A stretch of 35,775 nt of DNA from an uncultured Lachnospiraceae bacterium (GTDB lineage: Bacteria; Bacillota; Clostridia; Lachnospirales; Lachnospiraceae), in the NCBI GenBank assembly GCA_947178035.1, contig CAMWXA010000002.1:1-35775 (forward strand), in the 5' to 3' direction. Positions 8,965 through 17,878 of this stretch are shown piece by piece. Position numbers and translations under genes: made by a program. The notes under the pieces were generated by a model. The model was given only the letters and a program-made list of their open reading frames with translations. It did no database searches and was not told where the DNA came from. How positions within the stretch are numbered: position 1 is the stretch's first letter; each line of letters opens with the position of its first letter.

Positions 8965-11267
8965 GTATGGAAACAAAAAAGGAGTATTTGAATATTTTTC
9001 ATAATATTGCAGAGCAATGGTCTTTTAAGGAGAAATGGATATCAAAACAGGAGACAGATGCGTTTATAAAGCATTTGATTCATGATGAGCTCGATGAGGA
9101 AGAACGCTGCTTTGTACAAAAATATCGTCTCTATGATTGGATATTCCAGTCTTACTATACAGATGAGGAAAGACAGATGCTGGCAGCGTTTTCACAGATG
9201 GCCGGCAAAAGAAAAACAGCAATATATGGTGCAGGGGCAGCCGCCCGTATTCTGCTAAATTGCGGTTTTTACAGACGTGCTGCAGGTGTGATGGCAGCAA
9301 AGAAACCTGGAACAGTGATTTGCGGAAAGCCAATTATGAGTGAGGAACAGATTCTGGCGGCTGGAATATCGCAGATAATCGTCGCGGCAAAAGTGACCAA
9401 TTATGCTGTTATAACAGAACGAATTGCGGATTTCTGTGAGAAGAATGGGATATTATTAAGAGGGCTGAACGGAAGAAACCTGATACAGTGGTATGGTGTG
9501 AGAACGCTGAGGATTAACAGAGAAGACCGGACGTATTTTGAACAGGATATCGAGACATTGAAGGGAGAAATTGACAGACATCGTGTGATTAGTTTTGATG
9601 TGTTTGACACACTGGTTATGAGAAAAGTACTGTATCCCGGGGACATATTCTATATAGTCGGGCAGCGTGCAGGGCTGAACGGGATTTCGCCGGCGTTGTT
9701 TGCAGAAAAGCGAAGATATGCAGAACAGAATAATGAATATGAGCAGAATATCGTCGGTATTTATCATACGCTGCAGGACCTGTTAATGATTACAGAGTCA
9801 GAGCGTGACCGCCTGATGCGATTAGAGATTGACACAGAAATGCAGTTCCTTGTCCAAAGGAAGGAAGTTGTTAAGCTGTTTTGGTATGCTCTTTCTCAAG
9901 GAAAGAGAGTATTTTTGATTTCGGATATGTATCTTCCGGAAGCAATTTTGGAAAAGCTTCTGCACGGTCTTGGAATCGAAGGGTATGAAAAACTGTTCGT
10001 GTCATGTGACTATCAGTGCGGCAAAACGTCAGGACTTTTTCGGATATATAAGGAAATGGTTTCAGGAGAGCAGTGCCTGCATATAGGAGATAATGCGGCG
10101 GCAGATGGTGCGGCGTTTACGAAAGAGGGGATCGATTTCTTCCTGGTACGTTCCGCACGGAATTTGTTAGAATCCTCTAATTTAAAGGAATTGTCTGGAT
10201 ATGTTTATTCCATGAAAGAGCAGAATGCATTAGGGCTGCTTACGGCGCACCTTTTTAATAGTCCGTTCGCACTCAGGCAAGGACATGGAATTTTGCAGAT
10301 TAAGACCTATAGAGAGTGGGGATATGTCTTTTTAGGGATGTATATAGTGGCATATTTTGACTGGCTGACGAGACAGATTAAGAAAAACAATCTTGAGAAA
10401 ATGCTCTTTTCTACAAGAGACGGATATTTATTTTACGAATTATATAACTGGTATCGGGAAAACGTGGACAGCGGCCTGCCAGAGGCGGTTTACTTTAAGA
10501 CATCGAGAAAATTGTGCTATGTGGCATCTCTGGTCGAAGAGGCAGATATTGATTTCTATTTGCGTTATGATGACGTTTATGAACCAGAGGAATTGTTGGA
10601 AAAAAGGTTTTTGATAGAGAGGGAGGACATCAAACCCTATACTGGAATTAGCAGAAGGGAATATATCATGCAGCATAAAGATATAATTTTCCATAAGTCT
10701 GCCCAGGTTCGGGAAAAGTATCGTTCCTATATGCGTGGTCTCGGGTTGTGTGAAGATGGGGAGTATGGATTTTTTGATTCGTATTGCCGGGGAACAGTTC
10801 AATATCTGTTGGAAAAGTTTGTTCCATTTAAACTATGTGGACTTTATCTGGGGAAAATACACAATACATTTCGATTGAATAAAGTACAGTCTTTCTATGA
10901 AGATAAGGGAATCTATTTGCGCCAGGATGATGTCAGGGAAAAAAGGACATTAATGGAGTATTGTTTTTCCGCTCCTGAAACAAATATCATAGGAATGGAT
11001 TCGGATGGAAATTTCTTATATGCCAGGGAATACAGGACTGACAGAGATATCAAACATATGCTTGCGATTCAGGAAGGTGTGAAAGCGTTTTTTGTAGCGT
11101 ATTTTGGACAGTTTCCGCCAGACGAAGAAACATTTAATAACAGTCTGCCCAACGCTGTAATCAATTGCATGGATTTTGTGGATTTGAGGGGCGAGTGCTG
11201 TGATATGGGAACGATAAGGAGCATTGATGACATGGTCAATAAAGGATATGCGGTCTGGAAAGTATAA
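8961..11267 (+). CDS. Large HAD-superfamily protein with N-terminal Rossmann-like module
   Basis: 'KTAIYGAGAAARILLNC' near the N-terminus; HAD motif I 'RVISFDVFDTLVMRK', later 'FLISDMYLPEAIL' and 'CLHIGDNAAADGAAFTKEGI'. ATGA overlap with the upstream gene. Confidence 0.8.
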   Translation: MSMETKKEYLNIFHNIAEQWSFKEKWISKQETDAFIKHLIHDELDEEERCFVQKYRLYDWIFQSYYTDEERQMLAAFSQMAGKRKTAIYGAGAAARILLNCGFYRRAAGVMAAKKPGTVICGKPIMSEEQILAAGISQIIVAAKVTNYAVITERIADFCEKNGILLRGLNGRNLIQWYGVRTLRINREDRTYFEQDIETLKGEIDRHRVISFDVFDTLVMRKVLYPGDIFYIVGQRAGLNGISPALFAEKRRYAEQNNEYEQNIVGIYHTLQDLLMITESERDRLMRLEIDTEMQFLVQRKEVVKLFWYALSQGKRVFLISDMYLPEAILEKLLHGLGIEGYEKLFVSCDYQCGKTSGLFRIYKEMVSGEQCLHIGDNAAADGAAFTKEGIDFFLVRSARNLLESSNLKELSGYVYSMKEQNALGLLTAHLFNSPFALRQGHGILQIKTYREWGYVFLGMYIVAYFDWLTRQIKKNNLEKMLFSTRDGYLFYELYNWYRENVDSGLPEAVYFKTSRKLCYVASLVEEADIDFYLRYDDVYEPEELLEKRFLIEREDIKPYTGISRREYIMQHKDIIFHKSAQVREKYRSYMRGLGLCEDGEYGFFDSYCRGTVQYLLEKFVPFKLCGLYLGKIHNTFRLNKVQSFYEDKGIYLRQDDVREKRTLMEYCFSAPETNIIGMDSDGNFLYAREYRTDRDIKHMLAIQEGVKAFFVAYFGQFPPDEETFNNSLPNAVINCMDFVDLRGECCDMGTIRSIDDMVNKGYAVWKV

Positions 11268-11290
11268 GCGTGAAAGTAGGAGTCGGAGTG

Positions 11291-12727
11291 ATGTGCAGAA
11301 TCTATTTTTTTGGTGCGGGCAGGAAGGGAAGATACTGGCTTTCGTATCTCAAAAATTTTGGGGTATTACCTGCGGGATTTATCGATAATAATAAGGATTT
11401 GTACGGGAGTACATATGAAGATCTTCCGATTTACAGTCCAGACAGCTTAAAGACATGTGCATTTGAATTTGTGGTTATCACCTGCAATGATGAGGAAAGA
11501 ATATATCAGCAATTGCTGGAGCTGGGAGTAGAAAAACGCAAAATTATCGTTGGACTTCACAGTATCCGCAGCCATTTATTATACTATGCAGCAGCAGCGC
11601 AATCCGCAGCTGGCAGGACTGCGGCGAAAGATGAGAATATATGTTCAAATATAAAAATATTGTTTGACCTGCAGAATGGAATGGTTCTGGGCGGAGTTGA
11701 GGCGTGGTCATATGAATTGGCAGGTCAGCTAAAGATGCAGGGTTTCCAGGGAATGTATCTGACAATAGACACTGCCTTGCCTGTATGTGTAGATGAGACA
11801 TATCCAATTCATGCTTTTCAATATAAGGAATACGGGAAAGACTTTGACAGGATACAACAGTGTGTCCATGTGATCACACAAAATCTTCCATGTACCATTA
11901 TTTGTAATTTTCCGCAGTATATATTTTGGGCAGCCTGCACTGCGCGAGGCATGTATCCGGATCAGGTAAGAATCCTATCTGTCCTGCACAATGATGATCA
12001 GACATATTATGAGGCATATAGTTTATGGCAGAAATATATTGACAAGTGTATGGTCATCAGCTCACGCATGGAAGAAAAAATATTGTCATATGGAATGGAT
12101 AAAAAAAGAATCGGCCATATCAGCTGGCAGACAACCTGCAGTGCGGACATTGAAAGAACATGGAATAAGGAAGGCGATCCGTTACGGATTGGATATGCAG
12201 GCAGAATGACTGTGACGCAAAAGCGGGCAGATTTATTTCCTGTACTGGCTGCCAAAATGAAAGAGAGAAATCTCTGTTTTCATATGAACTTAGCGGGAGT
12301 GGGAGAATATAGCAAAACGCTGCAGAGACAAATGGAAGAAGAGAACCTTCAAAATGAAATAGTGCTTGTAGGTTATCTCGACCGACAGGATATCCCCCAT
12401 TTTTGGAGAAAACAAGATATCATGATTAGCTGTTCTGAATGGGAGGGACACAGCATCTCCCAATCCGAAGCCATGGCAGCAGGCGCAGTGCCTGTCATAA
12501 CGGACGTGTCAGGCGCAAGGGATGATGTGACAGACGGATACAATGGTTTTGTCGTGCCTGTGGGTGATATGGATGCTCTTGTAGATCGAATCTGCTATTT
12601 GTATCATCACCGCGATGAATTGGAGCGTATGGGGAAACGTGCGCATGACACAATCTATGCGCGTCAAAAGGACAGGAATCAGGCAGCATATTGGGACAAA
12701 CTGTTAAAGGAAGTGTGGGAATCGTGA
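11291..12727 (+). CDS. GT4-type glycosyltransferase with N-terminal Rossmann-like module (ORF extends upstream to GTG 11270)
   Basis: 'MCRIYFFGAGRKGRYWLSYLKNFGVLPAGFIDNNKDLYGSTYEDLPIYSPDSL' module; 'RIGYAGRMTVTQKRADLFPVLA', 'ISCSEWEGHSISQSEAMAAGAVPVITDVSGARDDV' GT4 signature. Purine-rich SD upstream of ATG 11291. Confidence 0.82.
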   Translation: MCRIYFFGAGRKGRYWLSYLKNFGVLPAGFIDNNKDLYGSTYEDLPIYSPDSLKTCAFEFVVITCNDEERIYQQLLELGVEKRKIIVGLHSIRSHLLYYAAAAQSAAGRTAAKDENICSNIKILFDLQNGMVLGGVEAWSYELAGQLKMQGFQGMYLTIDTALPVCVDETYPIHAFQYKEYGKDFDRIQQCVHVITQNLPCTIICNFPQYIFWAACTARGMYPDQVRILSVLHNDDQTYYEAYSLWQKYIDKCMVISSRMEEKILSYGMDKKRIGHISWQTTCSADIERTWNKEGDPLRIGYAGRMTVTQKRADLFPVLAAKMKERNLCFHMNLAGVGEYSKTLQRQMEEENLQNEIVLVGYLDRQDIPHFWRKQDIMISCSEWEGHSISQSEAMAAGAVPVITDVSGARDDVTDGYNGFVVPVGDMDALVDRICYLYHHRDELERMGKRAHDTIYARQKDRNQAAYWDKLLKEVWES

Positions 12728-14079
12728 AAGCCAAAGTATCTGTGATCTTACCATCACTGAATGTCGTGGATTATATAAAGGAGTGCATGGACAGCGCAGT
12801 CAATCAGTCTCTACAGGAATTGGAAATCATCTGTATCGATGCAGGTTCTACAGATGGAACGCGGGAAGTGCTGGCAGAGTATGCGCGAAGGGATTCCCGG
12901 ATAACCGTACTGGAGAGTGATAAGAAAAGCTATGGGAGACAGGTAAACATAGGATTGGAACATGCATCAGGGGAATACGCAGCTGTTTTGGAGACAGATG
13001 ACTGGATAGAGCGGGACATGTATCAAACCTTGTATGAATGTGCATCAAAAGACCGGCTTGACTATGCCGCTGCAGACTTTGATACCTTTTATCAGCTCCA
13101 GAGCGGAAGCTATTATTTTGTCAGGCAGCATTTGTTCTGGGGGGAACAGCGGGACTGGTATGGAAGGATACTGAACGGAAATCAAATTGCAAGGTTAAGG
13201 GCATCTGACTATGTATTGTGGAAAGGAATTTATAATAGGGAATTTCTGAATACCCATCATATAAGACTGCATGAGTCGGCCGGTGCCGCGTTTCAGGATA
13301 TGGGATTTCTGCAGCAGGTAAAGACATATGCGGCGCGGGCCAGATATATTGATAAAAGTTTTTACAGATACAGACAAGGACGGGAAGGCGCATCTTCCAA
13401 TGGATTGGAGGGACTGCGGTTTTATCAAAAGGAATTTTGGTGGATGGATGACAGTTTGCGACTGACAGGTCTTTTGAAGGGTGTACATAAGAAATATTAT
13501 TACTATACGATGAGCATCTCACTGCTCACAAAGTATGAACAGATTCTGGTCAGCCTGAATGGAAACTGGCAGGACAAACGGTTAAGCGAGCCGTATTTCT
13601 GGTTTCGGGCGCAGCTGACAAGGGCCGTCAGCGAGGGACTCCTGGATGAAACGATGTATGTGACGGCGTTATGGGACCGGCTGATGCTTCTGCTTACATC
13701 ACAGGAGGCACATGCAGGACAGGTCATGGAAGCGCACAGCGGAAAAGAGAAATGCGTTCAGGAGTTTCTCAGGAAGACAAAACGGCGTCCGGTTGTAGTA
13801 TTTGGATGCGGTGTGCGCGGTGAACGGTTAATGCTTTTCTGCGATAGAAATCAAATCAGGATGCACGCGTACTGTGATAATGATACAGCGGTTCAGGGAA
13901 GAAAAAAGTTTGGATTTCCAGTCCTTTCACCAGAAGAGCTGCGAACAGAAGTTTGCGATAAAAATGAAGCAGTGGTATTATCCATGAAAAAAGGTACAAA
14001 ACAGGTCCGTGAGCAATTAGTCTGTATCGGAATTGAAGAAGATCGGATAATTGATGAATTACCAGAAGGAATGATATAA
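12724..14079 (+). CDS. GT2 family glycosyltransferase with C-terminal Rossmann-like module (tandem paralog 1)
   Basis: KVSVILPSLNVVDYIKECMDSAVNQSLQELEIICIDAGSTDGTREVL, 'ETDDWIERDMY'; C-terminus 'RPVVVFGCGVRGERLMLF...AYCDNDTAVQGRKKFGFPVLSPEEL'. GTG start overlaps the previous TGA. Confidence 0.85.
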   Translation: MKAKVSVILPSLNVVDYIKECMDSAVNQSLQELEIICIDAGSTDGTREVLAEYARRDSRITVLESDKKSYGRQVNIGLEHASGEYAAVLETDDWIERDMYQTLYECASKDRLDYAAADFDTFYQLQSGSYYFVRQHLFWGEQRDWYGRILNGNQIARLRASDYVLWKGIYNREFLNTHHIRLHESAGAAFQDMGFLQQVKTYAARARYIDKSFYRYRQGREGASSNGLEGLRFYQKEFWWMDDSLRLTGLLKGVHKKYYYYTMSISLLTKYEQILVSLNGNWQDKRLSEPYFWFRAQLTRAVSEGLLDETMYVTALWDRLMLLLTSQEAHAGQVMEAHSGKEKCVQEFLRKTKRRPVVVFGCGVRGERLMLFCDRNQIRMHAYCDNDTAVQGRKKFGFPVLSPEELRTEVCDKNEAVVLSMKKGTKQVREQLVCIGIEEDRIIDELPEGMI

Positions 14080-14103
14080 ATATGACGAAACGGAGGAAGC
14101 ATC

Positions 14104-15465
14104 ATGCCGAAACTTTCCATCATCCTGCCATCCCTGAATGTGGCAGCTTATATTCGGGAATGCATCGAAAGCGTAATCAGCCAGACGCTGGCTGACATGG
14201 AAATCTTATGTATCGACGCCGGTTCCACGGATGGAACCCGTGAGATTATCAAAGAATACACTGCCAGGGACAGCCGCATTCGATTTATTTTGTCGGACAA
14301 AAAAAGCTATGGATACCAGATTAATCTGGGCATTGATATGGCCAGGGGAGAATATCTTGGTATCGTTGAGACGGATGACAGCATTGAACCAGATATGTAT
14401 GAGGTATTGTACAAAGCTGCATCCGAAAATGACCTCGATTATGTGAAAGCGGGTTTTTACACTTTGGTTACACCTTACGAGGGGGAACGGTATCTTCTGG
14501 AGAACCCGTTAGGCGATACAGAGAAAATATTCTCAGCACGGTATTTTCTGGAAAAAAGGCTGTCCCCCGACGTCTACATATGGAATGGCATTTACAAGCT
14601 GTCATTTCTGCGGGAATTTCAGATTAGATTAAATGAAAGTCCGGGAGCTGCCTTTCAGGATTGCGGATTTCGCTATCTGACAGATATGAACCTTCGGAGA
14701 GGAATGTTCCTAAAAAGGCTTTTTTACAGATACAGACGGGACAATGCTGCAGCTTCAACTTACAATCCCAATTTTGCCCGGTTCAATCTTGAAGAGTGCA
14801 GATACATCAGGGAGCGGATGAAAGCGGATGGCATAACAGACAGGGGAAGACGTGCCTTTATGGCCAGGGAAACGGTGATGATGGCACTTTCCCCTTATAG
14901 GACCTTCCGGGAGCACAGCCTGCCCAATGAGACAGTCCGGTCAGCGCTTGATGAATTTCGCAGCATGATGCTCCAGGATAAGGAACAAGGGCTGCTAAAA
15001 CAGGAGGAAATGCTTCCCGATCATTGGATTGAGATGCGTCTGTTTACAGAGCAGCCAGAGGCTTATGAAGCTTATATTGCCATTAAGGCAGAGGCCGATT
15101 ATGATATCTATGACAATTTTGTGCAGGAGATGGCAGGGAAGAGACAGATTGTCGTGTTCTGTACTGGAAAAGCGGCAAAATTTGCATTGTGTCTGCTGCG
15201 GATGAATCACTTGGAAAATATTGCAGCTGTCTGTGACAATGACAGTGAAAAATGGGGAGGCTGCTTTCAGGGATACAAAATATTTTCCCCTGCAGAAGCC
15301 ATAAAACGGTATCCTGATGCGCATTATCTGGTGGCAAAAAAGACAAATGGGGAAGAAATTCTACAACAACTGAGCAATCAGGGAATTGCACAAGAGCATA
15401 CGTCAATATACAGGCTTCCGCTAAATGCATTTGGAAGCACGAATTTATTTATGAGAGGATTATGA
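14104..15465 (+). CDS. GT2 family glycosyltransferase with C-terminal Rossmann-like module (tandem paralog 2)
   Basis: MPKLSIILPSLNVAAYIRECIESVISQTLADMEILCIDAGSTDGTREII, 'ETDDSIEPDMY'; C-terminus 'RQIVVFCTGKAAKFALCLL...AVCDNDSEKWGGCFQGYKIFSPAEA'. Confidence 0.87.
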   Translation: MPKLSIILPSLNVAAYIRECIESVISQTLADMEILCIDAGSTDGTREIIKEYTARDSRIRFILSDKKSYGYQINLGIDMARGEYLGIVETDDSIEPDMYEVLYKAASENDLDYVKAGFYTLVTPYEGERYLLENPLGDTEKIFSARYFLEKRLSPDVYIWNGIYKLSFLREFQIRLNESPGAAFQDCGFRYLTDMNLRRGMFLKRLFYRYRRDNAAASTYNPNFARFNLEECRYIRERMKADGITDRGRRAFMARETVMMALSPYRTFREHSLPNETVRSALDEFRSMMLQDKEQGLLKQEEMLPDHWIEMRLFTEQPEAYEAYIAIKAEADYDIYDNFVQEMAGKRQIVVFCTGKAAKFALCLLRMNHLENIAAVCDNDSEKWGGCFQGYKIFSPAEAIKRYPDAHYLVAKKTNGEEILQQLSNQGIAQEHTSIYRLPLNAFGSTNLFMRGL

Positions 15466-15466
15466 A

Positions 15467-16159
15467 ATGACATCAGAACAACGGCTGCAGGAACTCCCAA
15501 AGGCTGTCATCAAGTGGTATGAAATCGGGAAGGAAAGCAAAACAGCCTGTATTGTATCCAACTATGGGAACAGCAGACTTATTGCAGAGGCGCTGGAAGA
15601 AAAGGAATTGTGTGTGCGCCGGATACCACTTGAACAGCTGGAGAGCCTGCAGATCAACCATGCGGAAGATAACGAAAAAACGGCTGCCAGCATCTGTGAA
15701 AACGAACATTATGATATCATTATTGCAGTAGATATGATTGAGTATGCCAGTGATGCGGCTGGGGTCCTGGCGCGCATTCGTTCGCTGCTCAGACCAGATG
15801 GAAAACTGATTATGGCGGCGGACAATCGTCTTGGAATCCGGTATTTTTGCGGTGATCAGGACATGTTTAGCGGCAAAAATTATGACAGCATAGAAAATTA
15901 CCGGCACCTGTTTGCGTGGGAGCGCAGAGCGATGACAGGCAGAACCTATTCTAAGGCAGAACTGATTCGGTTTTTAGAAAAAGCAGGCTTTCTGACACAC
16001 CGCTTTTATTCTGTGTTTCCGCGCATTTCCAATCCGCAGCTGCTTCTTGCGGAGGACTATGTGCCAAATGAGGCGCTGGATATCAGAGTGTTTCCGGAAT
16101 ACAACAATCCAGATACAGTATTTCTTATGGAGGAAGAACTCTATCCAGCCCTGATGTAG
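15467..16159 (+). CDS. Class I SAM-methyltransferase-like domain; ends at in-frame TAG 16157-16159
   Basis: 'YDIIIAVDMIEYASDAAGVLARIRSLLRPDGKLIMAADNRLGIRYFCGDQDMFSG' resembles post-motif II/III of class I methyltransferases. Glycine-rich motif I is weak (ACIVSNYGNS). Confidence 0.65.
   Translation: MTSEQRLQELPKAVIKWYEIGKESKTACIVSNYGNSRLIAEALEEKELCVRRIPLEQLESLQINHAEDNEKTAASICENEHYDIIIAVDMIEYASDAAGVLARIRSLLRPDGKLIMAADNRLGIRYFCGDQDMFSGKNYDSIENYRHLFAWERRAMTGRTYSKAELIRFLEKAGFLTHRFYSVFPRISNPQLLLAEDYVPNEALDIRVFPEYNNPDTVFLMEEELYPALM
16157..16159 (+). other. In-frame TAG (amber) codon inside a multidomain reading frame
   Basis: ...ctg atg TAG aac ggg ctg ctc cat gcc atg gcg...; 15467 and 16178 are in the same frame and the translation continues NGLLHAMANGFFIEC. 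Confidence 0.85.
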
Positions 16160-16177
16160 AACGGGCTGCTCCATGCC

Positions 16178-17875
16178 ATGGCGAATGGCTTCTTTATAGA
16201 GTGTCCGCTTCAGGGGAACTGTTCGCCCATACAGCAGGTTACGCTTTCGGGTGAGCGGGGATTTCAGAATGCAATGGCCACGATCATAGGAAACAATGGT
16301 TTTGTCTCGAAGCGTGTGCTGTATCAGGAGGGGAGAGCAAAACTGCAGCAGCTTTCTGAAAATAACGCGTATCTGGCGGCGCACGGCGTCTGTATGATTG
16401 AGGCCAGAGTCACAGAAGACGCATTTGTGATGCCATACATAACAGGGAATCCAGCAAATGAACATTTTCGGGAGCTGCTCCAATGCGATCGGGAGGCATT
16501 TTTAAGAGAATTGGATGCTTTCTGGAATATTATTCTGCATTCTTCGGAACATGCTGCGCCGGATGAGATCAACTGGGAACAGTTTGAGCCGGGGTGGGAG
16601 AAGCGCAGGAAGGACGATCCCAATCGGGATAAATGGAAAAATATCGCATATGGTTCTGAAATGGAGCGGGAAGAGCTGGGCGTGATCCTGAAAAGAGGAT
16701 ATCTTGATTTAGTTTCCCTGAATTGTTTTTACGTGGACGGGTCTTTTGTATTTTATGACCAGGAGCTGTTTCTGGAGAATGTTCCCGCAAAGGCAGTTAT
16801 GGTCAGAACAATCGAGTTTATCTATAAATTCAATGACCAGCTCGACAGGATTCTCCCGAGAGGAGAAGTCTTTGCGCGGTATGGGATGATCGGGTATATG
16901 GCGCTGTATCAGAAATTTATCAGTCACTTTCTGAATGTCCTGCGGGAAGATGACGGACTCTTCGATTACTTCAAAGAAGGGCGCAGGGAATATGGGAAAG
17001 TTATGGAAAACCGCAGGAGAATGAACTATTCTGAGGAGGAATATCCAATGATTTTCAAGGATATTTTTCATCAGACGAAAGGGCGCAGACTATACCTGTT
17101 TGGCTCTGGAAAATACGCAGGACAATTCCGGGAAAAGTACGGGGCGCGCTATCCGGTGAGCGGTTATCTGGATAACGATGAGCGGCGCTGGGGAACAGAG
17201 ATTGAGGGGATTCCAGTGCTTGCGCCGGCGGCGTTGAAAGAGATGAATCCGGCAGAGTACAAAGTGATTATCTGCATCAAAAATTATATGCCTGTTGTCA
17301 ATCAGCTGCACAGAGCGGGAATTCCCAATTACAGTGTATATGACCCTAAGGCGTCCTATCGGGAAGCGGAGAATGCAGAGCGGGAGCATCAGAGCGCGCA
17401 GACAGAGAATAAAAAATACAATATTGGCTATGTGGCGGGGGTGTTTGACCTTTTTCACATCGGGCATTTGAATCTGCTTCGGCGCGCGAAAGAGCAATGT
17501 AACTATCTGATTGTCGGCGTTGTCACCGATGAAGGGGTTATCAGACACAAGAAATCGAGCCCCAAAATTCCGTATGAAGAGCGCATTGCAATCGTGCGCG
17601 CGTGCAGATACGTGGATGAGGCTGTCGAGATACCGCTCGATCAGGGTGATACGGATGAAGCGTACCGACGGTATCGGTTTGATGCGCAGTTTTCAGGAAG
17701 TGATTATGCAGATGATCCAAAATGGATGGCAAAAAGGGACTTTCTGCAAAGGCATGGCGCGGATCTTGTGTTTTTTCCCTATACAGAGGGAGTCAGTACT
17801 ACACAGTTGAAAGAAGTGGTAGATGGGAAAAGCGATGAAAAGGATAGCAGTCTGGAAGGATGGGGGCGTGTATAA
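16178..17875 (+). CDS. Kinase-like region + Rossmann-like module + TagD/CCT-like cytidylyltransferase domain
   Basis: 'YLDLVSLNCFYVDGSFVFYDQEL' resembles an APH/choline-kinase-type catalytic loop/metal motif; 'RRLYLFGSGKYAGQF...GYLDNDERRWGTEIEGIPVLAPAAL' module; 'YNIGYVAGVFDLFHIGHLNLLRRAKEQC' HxGH nucleotidyltransferase motif. No clear SD before ATG 16178. Confidence 0.75.
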   Translation: MANGFFIECPLQGNCSPIQQVTLSGERGFQNAMATIIGNNGFVSKRVLYQEGRAKLQQLSENNAYLAAHGVCMIEARVTEDAFVMPYITGNPANEHFRELLQCDREAFLRELDAFWNIILHSSEHAAPDEINWEQFEPGWEKRRKDDPNRDKWKNIAYGSEMEREELGVILKRGYLDLVSLNCFYVDGSFVFYDQELFLENVPAKAVMVRTIEFIYKFNDQLDRILPRGEVFARYGMIGYMALYQKFISHFLNVLREDDGLFDYFKEGRREYGKVMENRRRMNYSEEEYPMIFKDIFHQTKGRRLYLFGSGKYAGQFREKYGARYPVSGYLDNDERRWGTEIEGIPVLAPAALKEMNPAEYKVIICIKNYMPVVNQLHRAGIPNYSVYDPKASYREAENAEREHQSAQTENKKYNIGYVAGVFDLFHIGHLNLLRRAKEQCNYLIVGVVTDEGVIRHKKSSPKIPYEERIAIVRACRYVDEAVEIPLDQGDTDEAYRRYRFDAQFSGSDYADDPKWMAKRDFLQRHGADLVFFPYTEGVSTTQLKEVVDGKSDEKDSSLEGWGRV

Positions 17876-17878
17876 TTT

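Noticed and set aside
15974-16483. 169-aa minus-strand ORF spanning the internal TAG region
   Set aside because: Antisense to the coding frame, no recognisable motifs and no clear RBS; treated as a chance ORF.
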